A DNA stretch of 64,000 nucleotides from Rhizobium brockwellii (GCF_000769405.2 NZ_CP053439.1:2170001-2234000); one strand, 5' to 3'; shown: positions 19,299-28,450, numbered from the stretch's first letter. A program made the numbers and translations. The notes: a model not told the origin generated them from the sequence alone.

Positions 19299-20393
19299 TT
19301 ACATTTCCGCGGTGGCATCGCCATCACCGTCATCGGGCTCCGGTCCGCCATTCTGCAGGAAGCGGTCGGCGATCAGGCCGGCATTCTGGCGCAGCGACAG
19401 TTCGATCTCGCGGGCGAGGTCCGGATTATCGCGCAGGAAGGTCTTGGCGTTTTCGCGGCCCTGGCCGAGACGCTGGCTGTTATAGGAGAACCAGGCGCCC
19501 GACTTTTCGACGATGCCGGCCTTGACGCCGAGATCGACCAGTTCGCCGGTCTTGGAAACACCCTCACCATACATGATGTCGAACTCGACCTGTTTGAAGG
19601 GCGGCGCCATCTTGTTCTTGACGACCTTGACGCGGGTCTGGTTGCCGATCACCTCTTCGCGCTCCTTGACCGCGCCGATGCGGCGGATGTCGAGGCGCAC
19701 GGAGGCGTAGAATTTCAGCGCATTGCCGCCCGTAGTCGTTTCCGGCGAGCCGAACATGACGCCGATCTTCATGCGGATCTGGTTGATGAAGATCACCATG
19801 GTGTTCGACTTCGAAATCGAAGCGGTGAGCTTGCGCAGCGCCTGGCTCATCAGTCGTGCCTGCAGGCCGGGAAGGCTGTCGCCCATCTCGCCTTCGATTT
19901 CGGCACGCGGCGTCAGGGCCGCAACCGAATCAACGACAAGAACGTCGACGGCGCCGGAGCGCACCAGCGTATCGGTGATTTCGAGCGCCTGCTCGCCGGT
20001 ATCGGGCTGCGAGATCAAAAGGTTCTGCAGGTCGACGCCAAGCTTGCGGGCATAGACGGGATCGAGTGCATGTTCGGCATCGACGAAGGCGCAGATGCCA
20101 CCCTTCTTCTGCGCTTCGGCAATCGTCTGCAATGCAAGCGTCGTCTTACCGGAGCTTTCCGGCCCGTAGATTTCGACGATGCGACCCCTCGGCAGGCCAC
20201 CAACGCCGAGTGCAATATCGAGGCCAAGCGAGCCGGTCGAGATCGTCTCGATCTCGACAACATTCTCGTTGGAGCCGAGTTTCATAATCGAGCCCTTGCC
20301 GAACGACCGCTCTATCTGTGAGAGTGCCGCTTCAAGCGCCTTGCTTTTGTCCACCGATTTGTCCTCTACCAGCCGCAATGAATTCTGAGACAT
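19299..20393 (-). CDS. recA: Recombinase RecA
   Basis: Strand-exchange protein and LexA co-protease, 364 residues. Walker A GPESSGKT is at about residues 77-84, followed by the MAW motif region and the L1/L2 DNA-binding loops ([19 protein letters not shown]), and an acidic C-terminal tail ([15 protein letters not shown]). The ATG at 20393 gives [18 protein letters not shown], the usual rhizobial start. An SOS operator overlaps the predicted promoter upstream, so it is expected to be DNA-damage induced. Confidence 0.98.
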   Translation of the reverse strand: MSQNSLRLVEDKSVDKSKALEAALSQIERSFGKGSIMKLGSNENVVEIETISTGSLGLDIALGVGGLPRGRIVEIYGPESSGKTTLALQTIAEAQKKGGICAFVDAEHALDPVYARKLGVDLQNLLISQPDTGEQALEITDTLVRSGAVDVLVVDSVAALTPRAEIEGEMGDSLPGLQARLMSQALRKLTASISKSNTMVIFINQIRMKIGVMFGSPETTTGGNALKFYASVRLDIRRIGAVKEREEVIGNQTRVKVVKNKMAPPFKQVEFDIMYGEGVSKTGELVDLGVKAGIVEKSGAWFSYNSQRLGQGRENAKTFLRDNPDLAREIELSLRQNAGLIADRFLQNGGPEPDDGDGDATAEM

Positions 20394-20437
20394 CCGATCC
20401 ACCTTTAGGTTATTGAAGCCGCTCTAGCAATGTCGAG

Positions 20438-20466
20438 TTTGTACCCTATTTGTTCCATTTTCGCAA
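20438..20466 (-). promoter_or_regulatory. recA promoter with overlapping SOS (LexA) operator
   Basis: On the minus strand TTGCGAAAATGGAACAA (20466-20450) fits TTG-N11-CAA, the recA operator described for R. etli. It overlaps a -35 TTGCGA (20466-20461), which with a 17-bp spacer leads to -10 TACAAA (20443-20438). LexA bound here would block polymerase. Confidence 0.75.
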
Positions 20467-20622
20467 TAGGCGATCAAATAATTGAAAGAAAAAGGTAAAA
20501 CGACCCGTGTTCTGTATTTGTTTTATCGATGAAAAGCAACGACTTAGGTTTGAAGTGCTGACACGAGCTGCGCAAGGCGCATCGCATCGATTCGCCTTTC
20601 GGGCATCGGGGGAGCGGCTCGC

Positions 20623-21567
20623 ATGAAGAAAAAGATTCTTGTTCTCGGCGGCGCCCATATCGATCGGCGCGGCCGTATCTCCGGCGAGACGGCGCCTGGC
20701 GCCAGCAATCCCGGCACCTGGTTCGAGGAGCCGGGCGGCGGTGGCTTCAATGCGGCGCGCAACCTGGCAAGGCTCGGTTTTCAGGTGACGATGATCTCGC
20801 CGCGCGGCGGCGATCCGATGGGCGAGACGGTCGGAGAAGCTGCCGATTTCGCCGGCATCGACGACCGGCCCTTCGTCTTCCTTGACCGCAAGACGCCGAG
20901 CTATACGGCGATCATCGAGAAGGACGGCAATCTGGTGATCGCCCTTGCCGACATGGATCTCTACCGCTTCTTCGTGCCGCGGCGTCTCTCCATCCGCTGG
21001 GTGCGGGAGGCCTTCGCCGCCCATGATTTCATCCTCTTCGACGCCAACATGCCGGAAGAGACGGTCGCCGCGATCGTCGCGAAGGCTCGTTCGCTAGGCA
21101 AGCCCGTCGCGGCAATCGCCATCTCGCCGGCCAAGGTGGTCAGGCTCAAACCCTGCATCGGGGATATCGACTACCTGTTCCTGAATGAGGCAGAAGCTGC
21201 CGCCCTCGCTGGTGAGCGGCCGGAAGACGCCGCCGGCTGGCCACCGTTGCTGAACGAGATCGGCATCAGGAACGCCGTCGTCACCCGAGGCCGGCGCGAG
21301 CTCGTCGCGCTTTGCGACGGCCGCGCCGTGACGCTGCAGCCGCCGATTGCCGACACCGTCGCCGATGTCACCGGTGCCGGCGATTCCCTTGCGGCCGGCA
21401 CGCTCGCCGCATTGATATCAGGCCTGCCGCTCGAAGAGGCCGTCCGCCACGGCACCGCGGCCGCCATACTGACCGTGCAGTCGCGGCATGCCGTCAACGA
21501 AAATCTGACGCCCGATCTGCTGAATGAGGCGCTTGCCCTTGTCCCCAAGGTCAGAATTCTGCATTGA
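20623..21567 (+). CDS. psuK: Pseudouridine kinase (PfkB family)
   Basis: PfkB/ribokinase-family sugar kinase of 314 residues. The N-terminal signature is FEEPGGGGFNAARNLARLGF and the C-terminal catalytic block is DVTGAGDSLAAGTL, with the Asp of GAGD as base. Specificity for pseudouridine is inferred from the gene next door, pseudouridine-5'-phosphate glycosidase: together they turn pseudouridine into uracil and ribose-5-phosphate. Start ATG at 20623 with a GGGGGAG SD. It is divergent from recA. A dispersed repeat lies in the 88-bp gap to psuG, but co-transcription is still likely. Confidence 0.85.
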   Translation: MKKKILVLGGAHIDRRGRISGETAPGASNPGTWFEEPGGGGFNAARNLARLGFQVTMISPRGGDPMGETVGEAADFAGIDDRPFVFLDRKTPSYTAIIEKDGNLVIALADMDLYRFFVPRRLSIRWVREAFAAHDFILFDANMPEETVAAIVAKARSLGKPVAAIAISPAKVVRLKPCIGDIDYLFLNEAEAAALAGERPEDAAGWPPLLNEIGIRNAVVTRGRRELVALCDGRAVTLQPPIADTVADVTGAGDSLAAGTLAALISGLPLEEAVRHGTAAAILTVQSRHAVNENLTPDLLNEALALVPKVRILH

Positions 21568-21586
21568 AGCGGCGAATTAAATAGTT

Positions 21587-21634
21587 GAGCATCATGTCGA
21601 CCGAAAACCGCTCACACTTTTCGGCATCATGCTC
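21587..21634. repeat. Dispersed 50-bp palindromic repeat, copy B
   Basis: Nearly identical to 7126-7175 (arms GAGCATCATG/CATCATGCTC, inner CCGAAAA/TTTTCGG). It lies inside the psuK-psuG gap and ends about 20 bp before the psuG start. Confidence 0.88.
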
Positions 21635-21655
21635 CGTCGATCACAGGACAAGACC

Positions 21656-22582
21656 ATGACCAAGCCCATCTCCCCTCTTCTGCCGATCGCCTATTCGAAG
21701 GAAGTCGCCAGCGCCAAGCAGCGCGGCGCGCCGCTGGTGGCGCTGGAATCGACGATCATCACCCACGGCATGCCCTATCCCGGCAATATCGAGATGGCCC
21801 GCAGCGTCGAGGCGATCATCCGCGAACAGGGGGCGGTGCCGGCAACGATCGCCGTCATTCACGGCACGCTGCATATCGGCCTTGAAGCTGCGGAACTGGA
21901 GCAACTCGCCAAGGCGACCGAAGTCATGAAGGTGTCGCGCGCCGATCTCGCCTTCGCCATCGCCGAACGCCGCACGGGCGCCACCACGGTTGCGGCGACG
22001 ATGATAGCGGCGGCGCGCGCCGGCATCCGTGTTTTCGCCACAGGCGGCATCGGCGGCGTGCACCGCGGCGCCGAGGAAAGTTTCGATATATCAGCCGATC
22101 TGGAGGAACTGGCGCGCACCGGCGTCATCGTCGTCTGCGCCGGCGCCAAGGCGATCCTCGACATTCCGAAGACGCTAGAGGTGCTGGAAACCCGCGGCGT
22201 GCCTGTCGTAACTTATGAAAGCGAGGAATTCCCCGCCTTCTGGTCGCGCTCCTCCGGCATCCGCAGCCCGCTGTCGCTGAACAGCCCGGCCGCCATCGCC
22301 AATTTCCAGACGGTTCGCGAACAACTCGGCATCGACGGCGGCATGCTCGTCGCCAATCCGGTACCGGAGGCCGACGAGATCGCGAGCGAGGAGATGGAAA
22401 TCTATATCGAGCGGGCGCTCGACAGCGCCGACCGCGACGAAGTCACCGGCAAGGCGGTAACGCCCTATCTTCTATCGACCATCTTCGACCTGACGGATGG
22501 CCAAAGCCTCAAGACCAATATTGCACTCGTCGAAAACAATGCGCGGCTTGCGGCTGAGATCGCGGTAGCGCTGGGGGAATGA
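21656..22582 (+). CDS. psuG: Pseudouridine-5'-phosphate glycosidase
   Basis: Cleaves the C-C glycosidic bond of pseudouridine 5'-phosphate to uracil and ribose-5-phosphate. 308 residues from the ATG at 21656. Family blocks are clear: VALESTIITHGMPYPGNIEMA near the N-terminus, RRTGATTVAATMIAA, and FATGGIGGVHRGAEESFDISADL in the middle, plus NPVPEADEI. The frame is open to a start at 21629 inside the repeat, which is rejected. Works with psuK in pseudouridine salvage, probably from RNA turnover or the environment. Confidence 0.94.
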   Translation: MTKPISPLLPIAYSKEVASAKQRGAPLVALESTIITHGMPYPGNIEMARSVEAIIREQGAVPATIAVIHGTLHIGLEAAELEQLAKATEVMKVSRADLAFAIAERRTGATTVAATMIAAARAGIRVFATGGIGGVHRGAEESFDISADLEELARTGVIVVCAGAKAILDIPKTLEVLETRGVPVVTYESEEFPAFWSRSSGIRSPLSLNSPAAIANFQTVREQLGIDGGMLVANPVPEADEIASEEMEIYIERALDSADRDEVTGKAVTPYLLSTIFDLTDGQSLKTNIALVENNARLAAEIAVALGE

Positions 22583-22631
22583 GGGGTGATGGGGCTGGGC
22601 CAGCATGGCCTTCAAAACGGTCGCGCCGTGT

Positions 22632-22806
22632 AAGCCCCCCCTGCCCTGCCGGGCATCTTCCCCACAGGTGGGGAGATGATAAGCGGCGAGACCTTCGCAC
22701 CACATCAACGTTTCGCCGAGCTGCAATGGATACTTGGCTAGGGAAGTCGCTGCGCTCAGCCGATCTCCCCACCTGTGGGAGATGCCCGGCAGGGCAGAGG
22801 GGGCTT
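22632..22806. repeat. 175-bp mosaic element with long inverted arms
   Basis: Arms of about 43 bp (22632-22677 and 22763-22806) are inverted copies with a few mismatches and one indel. Each arm contains an inner palindrome of the form CCCCAC/GTGGGG, and about 85 bp of unrelated sequence separates the arms. No transposase is present. It resembles the rhizobial intergenic mosaic elements (RIME-type); that assignment is inference. It fills the gap between the convergent psuG and cckA. Confidence 0.8.
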
Positions 22807-22841
22807 GCACGGCACAGCTTCCCCGACAACCATCCCTTCCC

Positions 22842-25445
22842 TCACCCGTCCAACGTCTCCTTCACCACAACAGCGAGCTGTTTCAGCGAAAACGGCTTCG
22901 GCAGGAAGCCAAATTTCGCTTCCGGCGGCAGGTTGCGGGCAAAGGCATCTTCGGCATAGCCGGAAACGAAGATGAACTTCATGTCGGGATAGGTCTTGCG
23001 CAGCTCGCGCAGCAGTGTCGGGCCGTCCATTTCGGGCATGACGACGTCGGAAACGACGATATCGACCTTGCCGTCGAGTTCTTCCAAGATGGCCAGCGCC
23101 TCGACGCCCGAGCCCGCCTCGTGCACGGTGTAGCCGCGCGTTTCCAACATGCGCTTGCCGCCGCGGCGCACCGCCTCCTCGTCCTCGACGAGAAGGATAA
23201 CGGCCGATCCCGTCAGGTCTTCCGGCTGCTGAGGCGATACTGGCAGCGGCACCACTTCGGCTCCGGCGATGGCGCCATCGATCGAACCCGCTTCGGCGAC
23301 AACCGCCGGCTCCGGGATGTGGCGCGGCAGGAAGACGCGGAAGGTCGTGCCTTTGCCGACTTCGGATTCCGGCTGGATGTAACCGCCCGACTGTTTGACG
23401 ATGCCGTAGACCATGGCGAGCCCGAGGCCGGTGCCCTTGCCGACATCCTTGGTGGTGAAGAACGGCTCGAAGATCTTGTCCATGATTTCAGGTGCGATGC
23501 CTGTGCCGTTATCCGCAACCTCGACCAGCACCATGTCCTCGGCCGGCATGTAGGAGTAGTTGAAGGCCGAGACCTCGGCAGCGGTCAGGTTTCGGGTGCG
23601 CAATGTCAGCGTGCCACCCTCTGGCATCGCGTCGCGCGCATTGACGCAGAGATTGATCAGCACCTGCTCGAACTGCGAAAGGTCTGTTTTAACAGGCCAG
23701 AGGTCGCGGCCATATTGCACGTCGAGCTTGACATTGGTGCCAGAAAGCAGCCGGTCGACCAGCATGCGCAGGTCGCCGACGACATCGGTCAGGTTCAGCA
23801 CCGAGGGCCGCATCGTCTGCTTGCGTGAGAAGGCGAGCAGTTGGCGCACCAGCACTGCGGCGCGGTTGGCGTTGCGCTTGATCTCTATCAGATCGGCGAA
23901 GCTGGCATCGGCCGGCCGCGCCTGCAGCAGCAGATGGTCGGAGGAAAGCAGGATCGCCGTCAGCACGTTGTTGAAATCATGCGCGATGCCGCCGGCGAGC
24001 GTTCCCACAGCATTCATCTTCTGCGTCTGCGCCATCTGCGCTTCCAGCGCCTTCTGCTCGGTCACCTCGACGGCGTAGACGATCGCCGCTTCCTCGGGCG
24101 CCTCGTCGCTCTGGTCGATGACGGCATTGACATAGAAGCGGAAATAGCGCGCCTCGTCGGTCGGTGTACGGGTGTCGAGCGGCGCGATATCGCCCTGCCG
24201 GTCCTTGGCCGCCGCCAGCGCCGCGGCCAGCTGTGGCCGGTCGCTTTCCTGCACGATGGTTTCGAGATGCGGCGCCTTTTCGAGATCGTCGCGCGAGACG
24301 ACGCCGGAGAACATCTTCAGGAACGGCGCATTGGTCCGCAAGATGCGCCCGTTGCCGTCGACCGAGGCGATCGCCATCGGCGTATTGTTGAAGAAGCGGG
24401 TGAAACGCATGGCGGCGGCCGAAGCGGACTGGCCGCCAGCATCGCTCTTTTCACGTGCCAACACGATCGTCCGGCTTTCGCCGGGTGCGCCGTCGCGCAT
24501 CGAGGTGACGCTGTGGATGATCTGCACCGGCAGGCTCTGGCCATTGCTCTTGCGCAGGTCGAGATCGAGCGTCACGGTCTTTTTCAGGCCGGGTTCGGCC
24601 TGCACCGACTGAATCAGCGCCAGCCCCTCGCCCGCCACGACGTCGCCGATCGTCATCGAGCCCGGCACGAACTTGGTGAGGTCAAGACCCAGCCACTCGG
24701 CAAGCGTCGCATTCAGGTAGAAGATCTCGCCCTTCCTGCCGGCGGAAAAGAAGCCGGCCGGCGCATGGTCGAGATAATCGATCGCGTTCTGCAATTCCTT
24801 GAAGAAGCGCTCCTGGTCGTCACGCTCAGTGGTGATGTCGGTGATCTGCCAGATCTGCAGCGGCTTGCCGCCGTTCTCCTCCGGCTGCAGCAGCCGCGCC
24901 TTCAGCCGGTACCAATGCGCGCCGGAGCTGTTGCTGCCAGGCCCGACGGCGCGCAGCAGGCGGAATTCCTCGCGGCCTTCCTTGCCCTCGCGCAAACCGT
25001 TGACCAGCCTGTAGAGCGCTTCGTTGGATTCGCGGTGGCGCGACAGCAGCGTTTCCAGCGTCTGCACCTCAGTCGCCTTGCGCGCGCCGGTCAGCGCACC
25101 ATAGGCGGCATTGGCATAGATGATCCGGCCCTTTTCGTCGGTGATCAGCGTTCCGTCGGGATGGCTGTTGAGGAAGGCGCGCGCCAGGCTGTCGGACTGG
25201 CGCTGCGGCATCACCTCGATGAAGCCGATGACCGAGGATACCAGGAAGAAGATGCCGACCATGGCGAGCACGCCGAGACCGCCAAGCACGACCTCGTTGT
25301 CGAGCGACTTTTTGAAGAAGACGAAGGCGCCCGCAGCCGCGATCAGCACGAGCGCCAGCAGAAGAATGCGCAAGACCGTGCCAGAACGCCCCCCACGATC
25401 CACAAGCGGTGCGTTATAGTCGTCGGCCTGACGCGGTTTCGTCAT
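22842..25445 (-). CDS. cckA: Hybrid histidine kinase CckA
   Basis: Membrane-bound cell-cycle kinase/phosphatase feeding phosphate through ChpT to CtrA and CpdR. 867 residues: two N-terminal transmembrane segments (about 25-43 and 53-75), PAS-type sensory regions (about 85-210, 215-330 and 345-470), a HisKA domain with H489 in GGIAHDFNN, the HATPase boxes ([43 protein letters not shown]) and a C-terminal receiver with phospho-acceptor D800 in [11 protein letters not shown]. This order and length are those of alphaproteobacterial CckA. Single gene. A perfect CtrA box occurs about 11 kb away, before rgsE. Confidence 0.95.
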   Translation of the reverse strand: MTKPRQADDYNAPLVDRGGRSGTVLRILLLALVLIAAAGAFVFFKKSLDNEVVLGGLGVLAMVGIFFLVSSVIGFIEVMPQRQSDSLARAFLNSHPDGTLITDEKGRIIYANAAYGALTGARKATEVQTLETLLSRHRESNEALYRLVNGLREGKEGREEFRLLRAVGPGSNSSGAHWYRLKARLLQPEENGGKPLQIWQITDITTERDDQERFFKELQNAIDYLDHAPAGFFSAGRKGEIFYLNATLAEWLGLDLTKFVPGSMTIGDVVAGEGLALIQSVQAEPGLKKTVTLDLDLRKSNGQSLPVQIIHSVTSMRDGAPGESRTIVLAREKSDAGGQSASAAAMRFTRFFNNTPMAIASVDGNGRILRTNAPFLKMFSGVVSRDDLEKAPHLETIVQESDRPQLAAALAAAKDRQGDIAPLDTRTPTDEARYFRFYVNAVIDQSDEAPEEAAIVYAVEVTEQKALEAQMAQTQKMNAVGTLAGGIAHDFNNVLTAILLSSDHLLLQARPADASFADLIEIKRNANRAAVLVRQLLAFSRKQTMRPSVLNLTDVVGDLRMLVDRLLSGTNVKLDVQYGRDLWPVKTDLSQFEQVLINLCVNARDAMPEGGTLTLRTRNLTAAEVSAFNYSYMPAEDMVLVEVADNGTGIAPEIMDKIFEPFFTTKDVGKGTGLGLAMVYGIVKQSGGYIQPESEVGKGTTFRVFLPRHIPEPAVVAEAGSIDGAIAGAEVVPLPVSPQQPEDLTGSAVILLVEDEEAVRRGGKRMLETRGYTVHEAGSGVEALAILEELDGKVDIVVSDVVMPEMDGPTLLRELRKTYPDMKFIFVSGYAEDAFARNLPPEAKFGFLPKPFSLKQLAVVVKETLDG

Positions 25446-25750
25446 ATATTCCTCACATAAGCCCTCCCGCTTCGTAGCACGAACACGAAGCAGGAATCAG
25501 GCACTCTTTTCCTTCTTAGCAATTTGCCGCGTCGGCAAAAACACCGCTAGCCGGCAAGACTGCTTGAATTCACAGGCAACAGCGCCATCTGCCCCAGAAG
25601 CCCACCGCTGCCACCCGCGCGCAAGGTCGCCGGGTGCAAGCAGCGGAACACGAAATCGCGTTCTCCCGTGACTGGACAGCACCGGCGGCCCTTGCCTAAG
25701 GAACGGAAAAGTCGTCAATATGTGCCGAATGCGAAATGGAGTAAGTGACT
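25446..25750. other. Intergenic region cckA / FliO-family gene
   Basis: 305 bp between divergent genes, expected to hold both promoters. I see no confident promoter, CtrA box or repeat in it. A 73-codon minus-strand frame (25497-25718) has no SD or recognisable features and is not called. Confidence 0.5.
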
Positions 25751-26800
25751 ATGTTGGATGATGTTGTCGGAGCTTATGGCAGCCGTTTCCTGCTTGCGGC
25801 CGGTGGCGTCAGTCTGGCGCTTGTCCTGCTCATCATCGTGCTCTGGGTGATCCGCAGCCGGGCGCCCTCGCCCTTCGTGCGCGGCGGCCGCAACCGCCAG
25901 CCCCGCCTACAGGTGCTGGATGCCGCAGCCGTCGATGCCCGTCGCCGGCTGGTGCTGGTGCGCCGCGACGACGTCGAGCACCTGATCATGATCGGCGGCC
26001 CCAGCGATATCGTCATCGAAAGCCGCATCCTGCCCGCGGCGGCCGAACAGCCGGACAGCGCCATCCACCCGCAGCCCGTCGAGCAGCGTCCGATATCCGT
26101 CGCGCGGCCTGAAACGCCGCCGGTCTCGCCACCGCGCCCGCCGGTCGCAGCCCGTGTTGAGCCGGCCACCGAGCCCTCTTTCTCCGCGCCGGTTTCGCCG
26201 GAGCCGCGCCCGCGCCCAGAACCGCCGGCCCAACCGCCGGCCCAGCCCGCCGTGGCCCCCCCGGTGGTCACGAGCCCTCTTCCGGCAGAGCCCGTGACAG
26301 CTCCACTGTCGGCCGAACGCGACACTCCTCTGCGTGCCGTGCCGCCCCAGCCGCGTCCGCTGGAGCGTCCCGCCGCTCCCGCAGCCGCGCAGCCTGCACA
26401 GTTTCACGATGCCTCAAGTGCCGCCGAGATCCTCGATGCCGCCCGCCAGCGCGTGCTGCCGCAACAGCGCATTGAACCCGAGGTCTCCGCCCCGCCTGTC
26501 CAGGACATGCCGGCGGCCGCACGCGCCGCACCGGGTGGCGCCGAAGACGATTCGGCTGCGCAGTCGGCAGCAGCGAGCCGTCTTGATTTCCAGCGGGTGT
26601 TGGAACAGGAAATGTCGAACAACCTGACGGCCGAACGCATCGTGCCGGCGCCGGCAAACCAAGCGCCTCGGCCCGGAGCGCAGCCCGGAAACCTGCCGCG
26701 CCGCGATCCGGAAATGGCCCCGATCACCGGCGCCGATACCGATCTGCAAAAGGAAGTCGCCCGCATCTTCGGCGAGATGAGCGTCAACCGCGACAAGTGA
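25751..26800 (+). CDS. FliO-family single-pass membrane protein with long Pro-rich tail
   Basis: 349 residues from the ATG at 25751 (GGAG 9 nt upstream; a GTG two codons earlier is too close to the SD). One transmembrane segment at about residues 13-34 is followed by a FliO/MopB-like small domain (RQPRLQVLDAAAVDARRRLVLVRRDDVEHLIMIGGPSDIVIES), then about 200 residues rich in Pro/Ala and a short conserved C-terminus (DLQKEVARIFGEMSVNRDK). FliO assists assembly of the flagellar export gate, but no flagellar genes are near; the neighbour is cckA. A non-flagellar envelope role is possible. The domain call is moderately sure, the function is not. Confidence 0.7.
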   Translation: MLDDVVGAYGSRFLLAAGGVSLALVLLIIVLWVIRSRAPSPFVRGGRNRQPRLQVLDAAAVDARRRLVLVRRDDVEHLIMIGGPSDIVIESRILPAAAEQPDSAIHPQPVEQRPISVARPETPPVSPPRPPVAARVEPATEPSFSAPVSPEPRPRPEPPAQPPAQPAVAPPVVTSPLPAEPVTAPLSAERDTPLRAVPPQPRPLERPAAPAAAQPAQFHDASSAAEILDAARQRVLPQQRIEPEVSAPPVQDMPAAARAAPGGAEDDSAAQSAAASRLDFQRVLEQEMSNNLTAERIVPAPANQAPRPGAQPGNLPRRDPEMAPITGADTDLQKEVARIFGEMSVNRDK

Positions 26801-26840
26801 TCGGGCGCGACAAGTGACCGGGGCACGACAAGTGAGCGGA
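26789..26840. repeat. Three short tandem units over the FliO-family stop codon
   Basis: About 17-bp units starting CGCGACAAGTGA (26789), CGCGACAAGTGA (26806) and CACGACAAGTGA (26824). The first unit encodes the final RDK-stop, so the 3' end appears to have been duplicated in tandem. Confidence 0.75.
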
Positions 26841-27230
26841 AACGCACGTCCGACCTTCCTTCATCACCAAGTTGCATAAAAGCCGCAATGCGGCGACTTT
26901 CAGTTCCCGATGCGCCAGGGGACTCCATCTTGTGCCGATAATTTGTTATCGCTCCGGTTGAAGAGCGTTGGCGCATCGAGGTCATACTTTGCCTAAGTAA
27001 ATACCGGTCTCACTCCAGTTTCACCCGTACTGCCGGACAGCGACACGCTGACGGCGTATGAACATTGTTCATCGGGTGGTGGCGAGAGACCGGTTTGGCA
27101 TTGTTGACATGTGCCATGTGCAGCTCCGCTGTCTCAGCTCTTCCGCCGCCCAGAACATCGCCACACCGCGCCCGCAAGGGCTTTCTCACGCACCATACTG
27201 GTGGACTTCCGAACGGAAGACCAACACGAT
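26801..27230. other. 430-bp intergenic region
   Basis: Holds the tandem 17-bp units, a small hairpin GCCGC-AAT-GCGGC (26882-26894) that could weakly terminate the FliO-family transcript, and the unresolved promoter of the DUF1062 gene. Overlapping short plus-strand frames here lack starts or SDs and are not called. Confidence 0.5.
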
Positions 27231-27866
27231 ATGTGCAATACCCTTCGGGTCCGATGGACCATTCTGCCGAAAACAGCGCCCCAGCCTTGGATTGTATGCA
27301 GCGGCTGCGGGGGCCTCAGAGCTTTCCGATGCAGTGACAAGATCCGGCTCAACGCCAATGGCCGCAAGCTCGATGCCTGGCTTATCTACAAATGCTCGAC
27401 CTGCGAAAAGACGTGGAACCGTCCGATCTTCGAGCGCCGCAATGTTCGCGACATCGATCCCGCAGTCCTCGAGGCGTTGCAGTCCAACGAGCCTGATTGG
27501 ATCCGCGCAGAAGCGTTCAACCTCGAGGCTCTCAGGCGCAAGTCGCAGCGTGTCAACGAGTTTGCCGAATTTGAAATCGCAAAAGAGATGCAGCAGGACA
27601 TTGCCAATTGGACGAGACTGGAAATCGAACTGATGGTCCCGTTTCCATCAAGCACGCGCCTCGACCGCCTGCTGGCGTCCGAGTTGCAAGTTTCACGCAC
27701 CCGGCTACAGGCTCTTCACGATAGTGGCATGCTGCAGACGGATTCGAATCGAGCCGACGTTTTGCGGCGGCGGATCAAGAACGGCACCAGGGTTGCAGTC
27801 GACCTCGCCGCCGAGACCAGTCGGGAGCAATGGTGGAGGTCTGTGGCGACCGGAAGCTCACCGTAA
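27231..27866 (+). CDS. DUF1062 domain protein
   Basis: 211 residues from the ATG at 27231. Near the N-terminus are two CxxC pairs, CSGCGG and CSTCEK, about 33 residues apart, that form a likely zinc ribbon (WIVCSGCGGLRAF...WLIYKCSTCEKTW). A middle helical part (residues about 75-135) and a C-terminal S4-like segment (STRLDRLLASELQVSRTRLQALHDSGML) follow, suggesting RNA contact. This fits the uncharacterised DUF1062 family. Its frame extends upstream to 27111 but without an SD. It ends 8 bp before a strong terminator. Function unknown; an RNA- or ribosome-related role is inference from the ribbon and S4-like segment. Confidence 0.75.
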   Translation: MCNTLRVRWTILPKTAPQPWIVCSGCGGLRAFRCSDKIRLNANGRKLDAWLIYKCSTCEKTWNRPIFERRNVRDIDPAVLEALQSNEPDWIRAEAFNLEALRRKSQRVNEFAEFEIAKEMQQDIANWTRLEIELMVPFPSSTRLDRLLASELQVSRTRLQALHDSGMLQTDSNRADVLRRRIKNGTRVAVDLAAETSREQWWRSVATGSSP

Positions 27867-27873
27867 TTGTAAA

Positions 27874-27905
27874 AGGCGCCGCGATCTGATCGCGGCGCCT
27901 ATTTT
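27874..27905 (+). terminator. Rho-independent terminator after the DUF1062 gene
   Basis: A perfect 12-bp stem (27874-27885 with 27889-27900) with a 3-nt loop, then ATTTT. Confidence 0.9.
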
Positions 27906-27929
27906 GCTTTCATGCCTGCATGAAAACTC

Positions 27930-28349
27930 TCATTCGTCGCGATAGACCTTTTCGCGGCGTTCGTGACGCTCCTGCGCTTCGATCGACAGTGTCGCGATCG
28001 GGCGGGCGTCGAGACGCTTGAGGCCGATCGGTTCACCGGTTTCCTCGCAATAGCCGTAGGTGCCGTCGTCGATGCGCTGCATTGCCGCGTCGATCTTCGA
28101 AATCAGCTTTCTCTGCCGATCACGGGCGCGAAGTTCGATCGCCCGATCTGTTTCCGACGACGCCCGGTCGGCGAGGTCGGGATGGTTTGCGCTTTCCTCG
28201 GCCAGATGGTCGAGTGTCTCCCGCGCTTCTCTAAGGATATCATTTCTCCATGCAACCAGCTTCGCCCTGAAGTAGGCGCGCTGGTTTACGTTCATGAATT
28301 CTTCCTCTTCCGAGGGAACGTAATTGCTAAGATCGATCTTCTCACTCAA
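27930..28349 (-). CDS. dksA: RNA polymerase-binding transcription factor DksA (cysteine-poor type)
   Basis: 139-residue DksA that binds the RNA polymerase secondary channel and potentiates ppGpp. The start is a TTG at 28349, chosen because AGGAGA lies 7 nt upstream; the ATG at 28370 has no SD. The N-terminal part (YVPSEEEEFMNVNQRAYFRAKL) and coiled-coil tip region are typical. The zinc-finger position reads YGYCEETGEPIGLKRLDARPIATLS: only the first of four cysteines remains and the others are Thr, Ala and Ser, as in other alphaproteobacterial DksA proteins. Zinc binding is therefore unlikely. An 18-bp palindrome lies upstream (28433-28450). Confidence 0.93.
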   Translation of the reverse strand: MSEKIDLSNYVPSEEEEFMNVNQRAYFRAKLVAWRNDILREARETLDHLAEESANHPDLADRASSETDRAIELRARDRQRKLISKIDAAMQRIDDGTYGYCEETGEPIGLKRLDARPIATLSIEAQERHERREKVYRDE

Positions 28350-28432
28350 CGCGATTCTCCTGAAGAACATCTCATCTGGCCGGGTGTATATCCCAAGCGC
28401 TAGTCGCGATTCAAGCCAAATACGACAGGTAA

Positions 28433-28450
28433 ACAGATTTTTAAATCTGT
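28433..28450. promoter_or_regulatory. Palindrome upstream of dksA
   Basis: ACAGATTT-TT-AAATCTGT, a perfect 8-bp dyad about 84 bp upstream of the dksA start in an AT-rich stretch between divergent genes. It could be an operator; the binding protein is unknown. Confidence 0.45.

Noticed and set aside
23841..25460. 539-codon plus-strand frame
   Set aside because: Antisense to cckA, with the low-complexity composition of a shadow frame.
27058..27633. 191-codon plus-strand frame
   Set aside because: Overlaps the DUF1062 gene in another frame; only the DUF1062 frame shows CxxC motifs and ends at the terminator.
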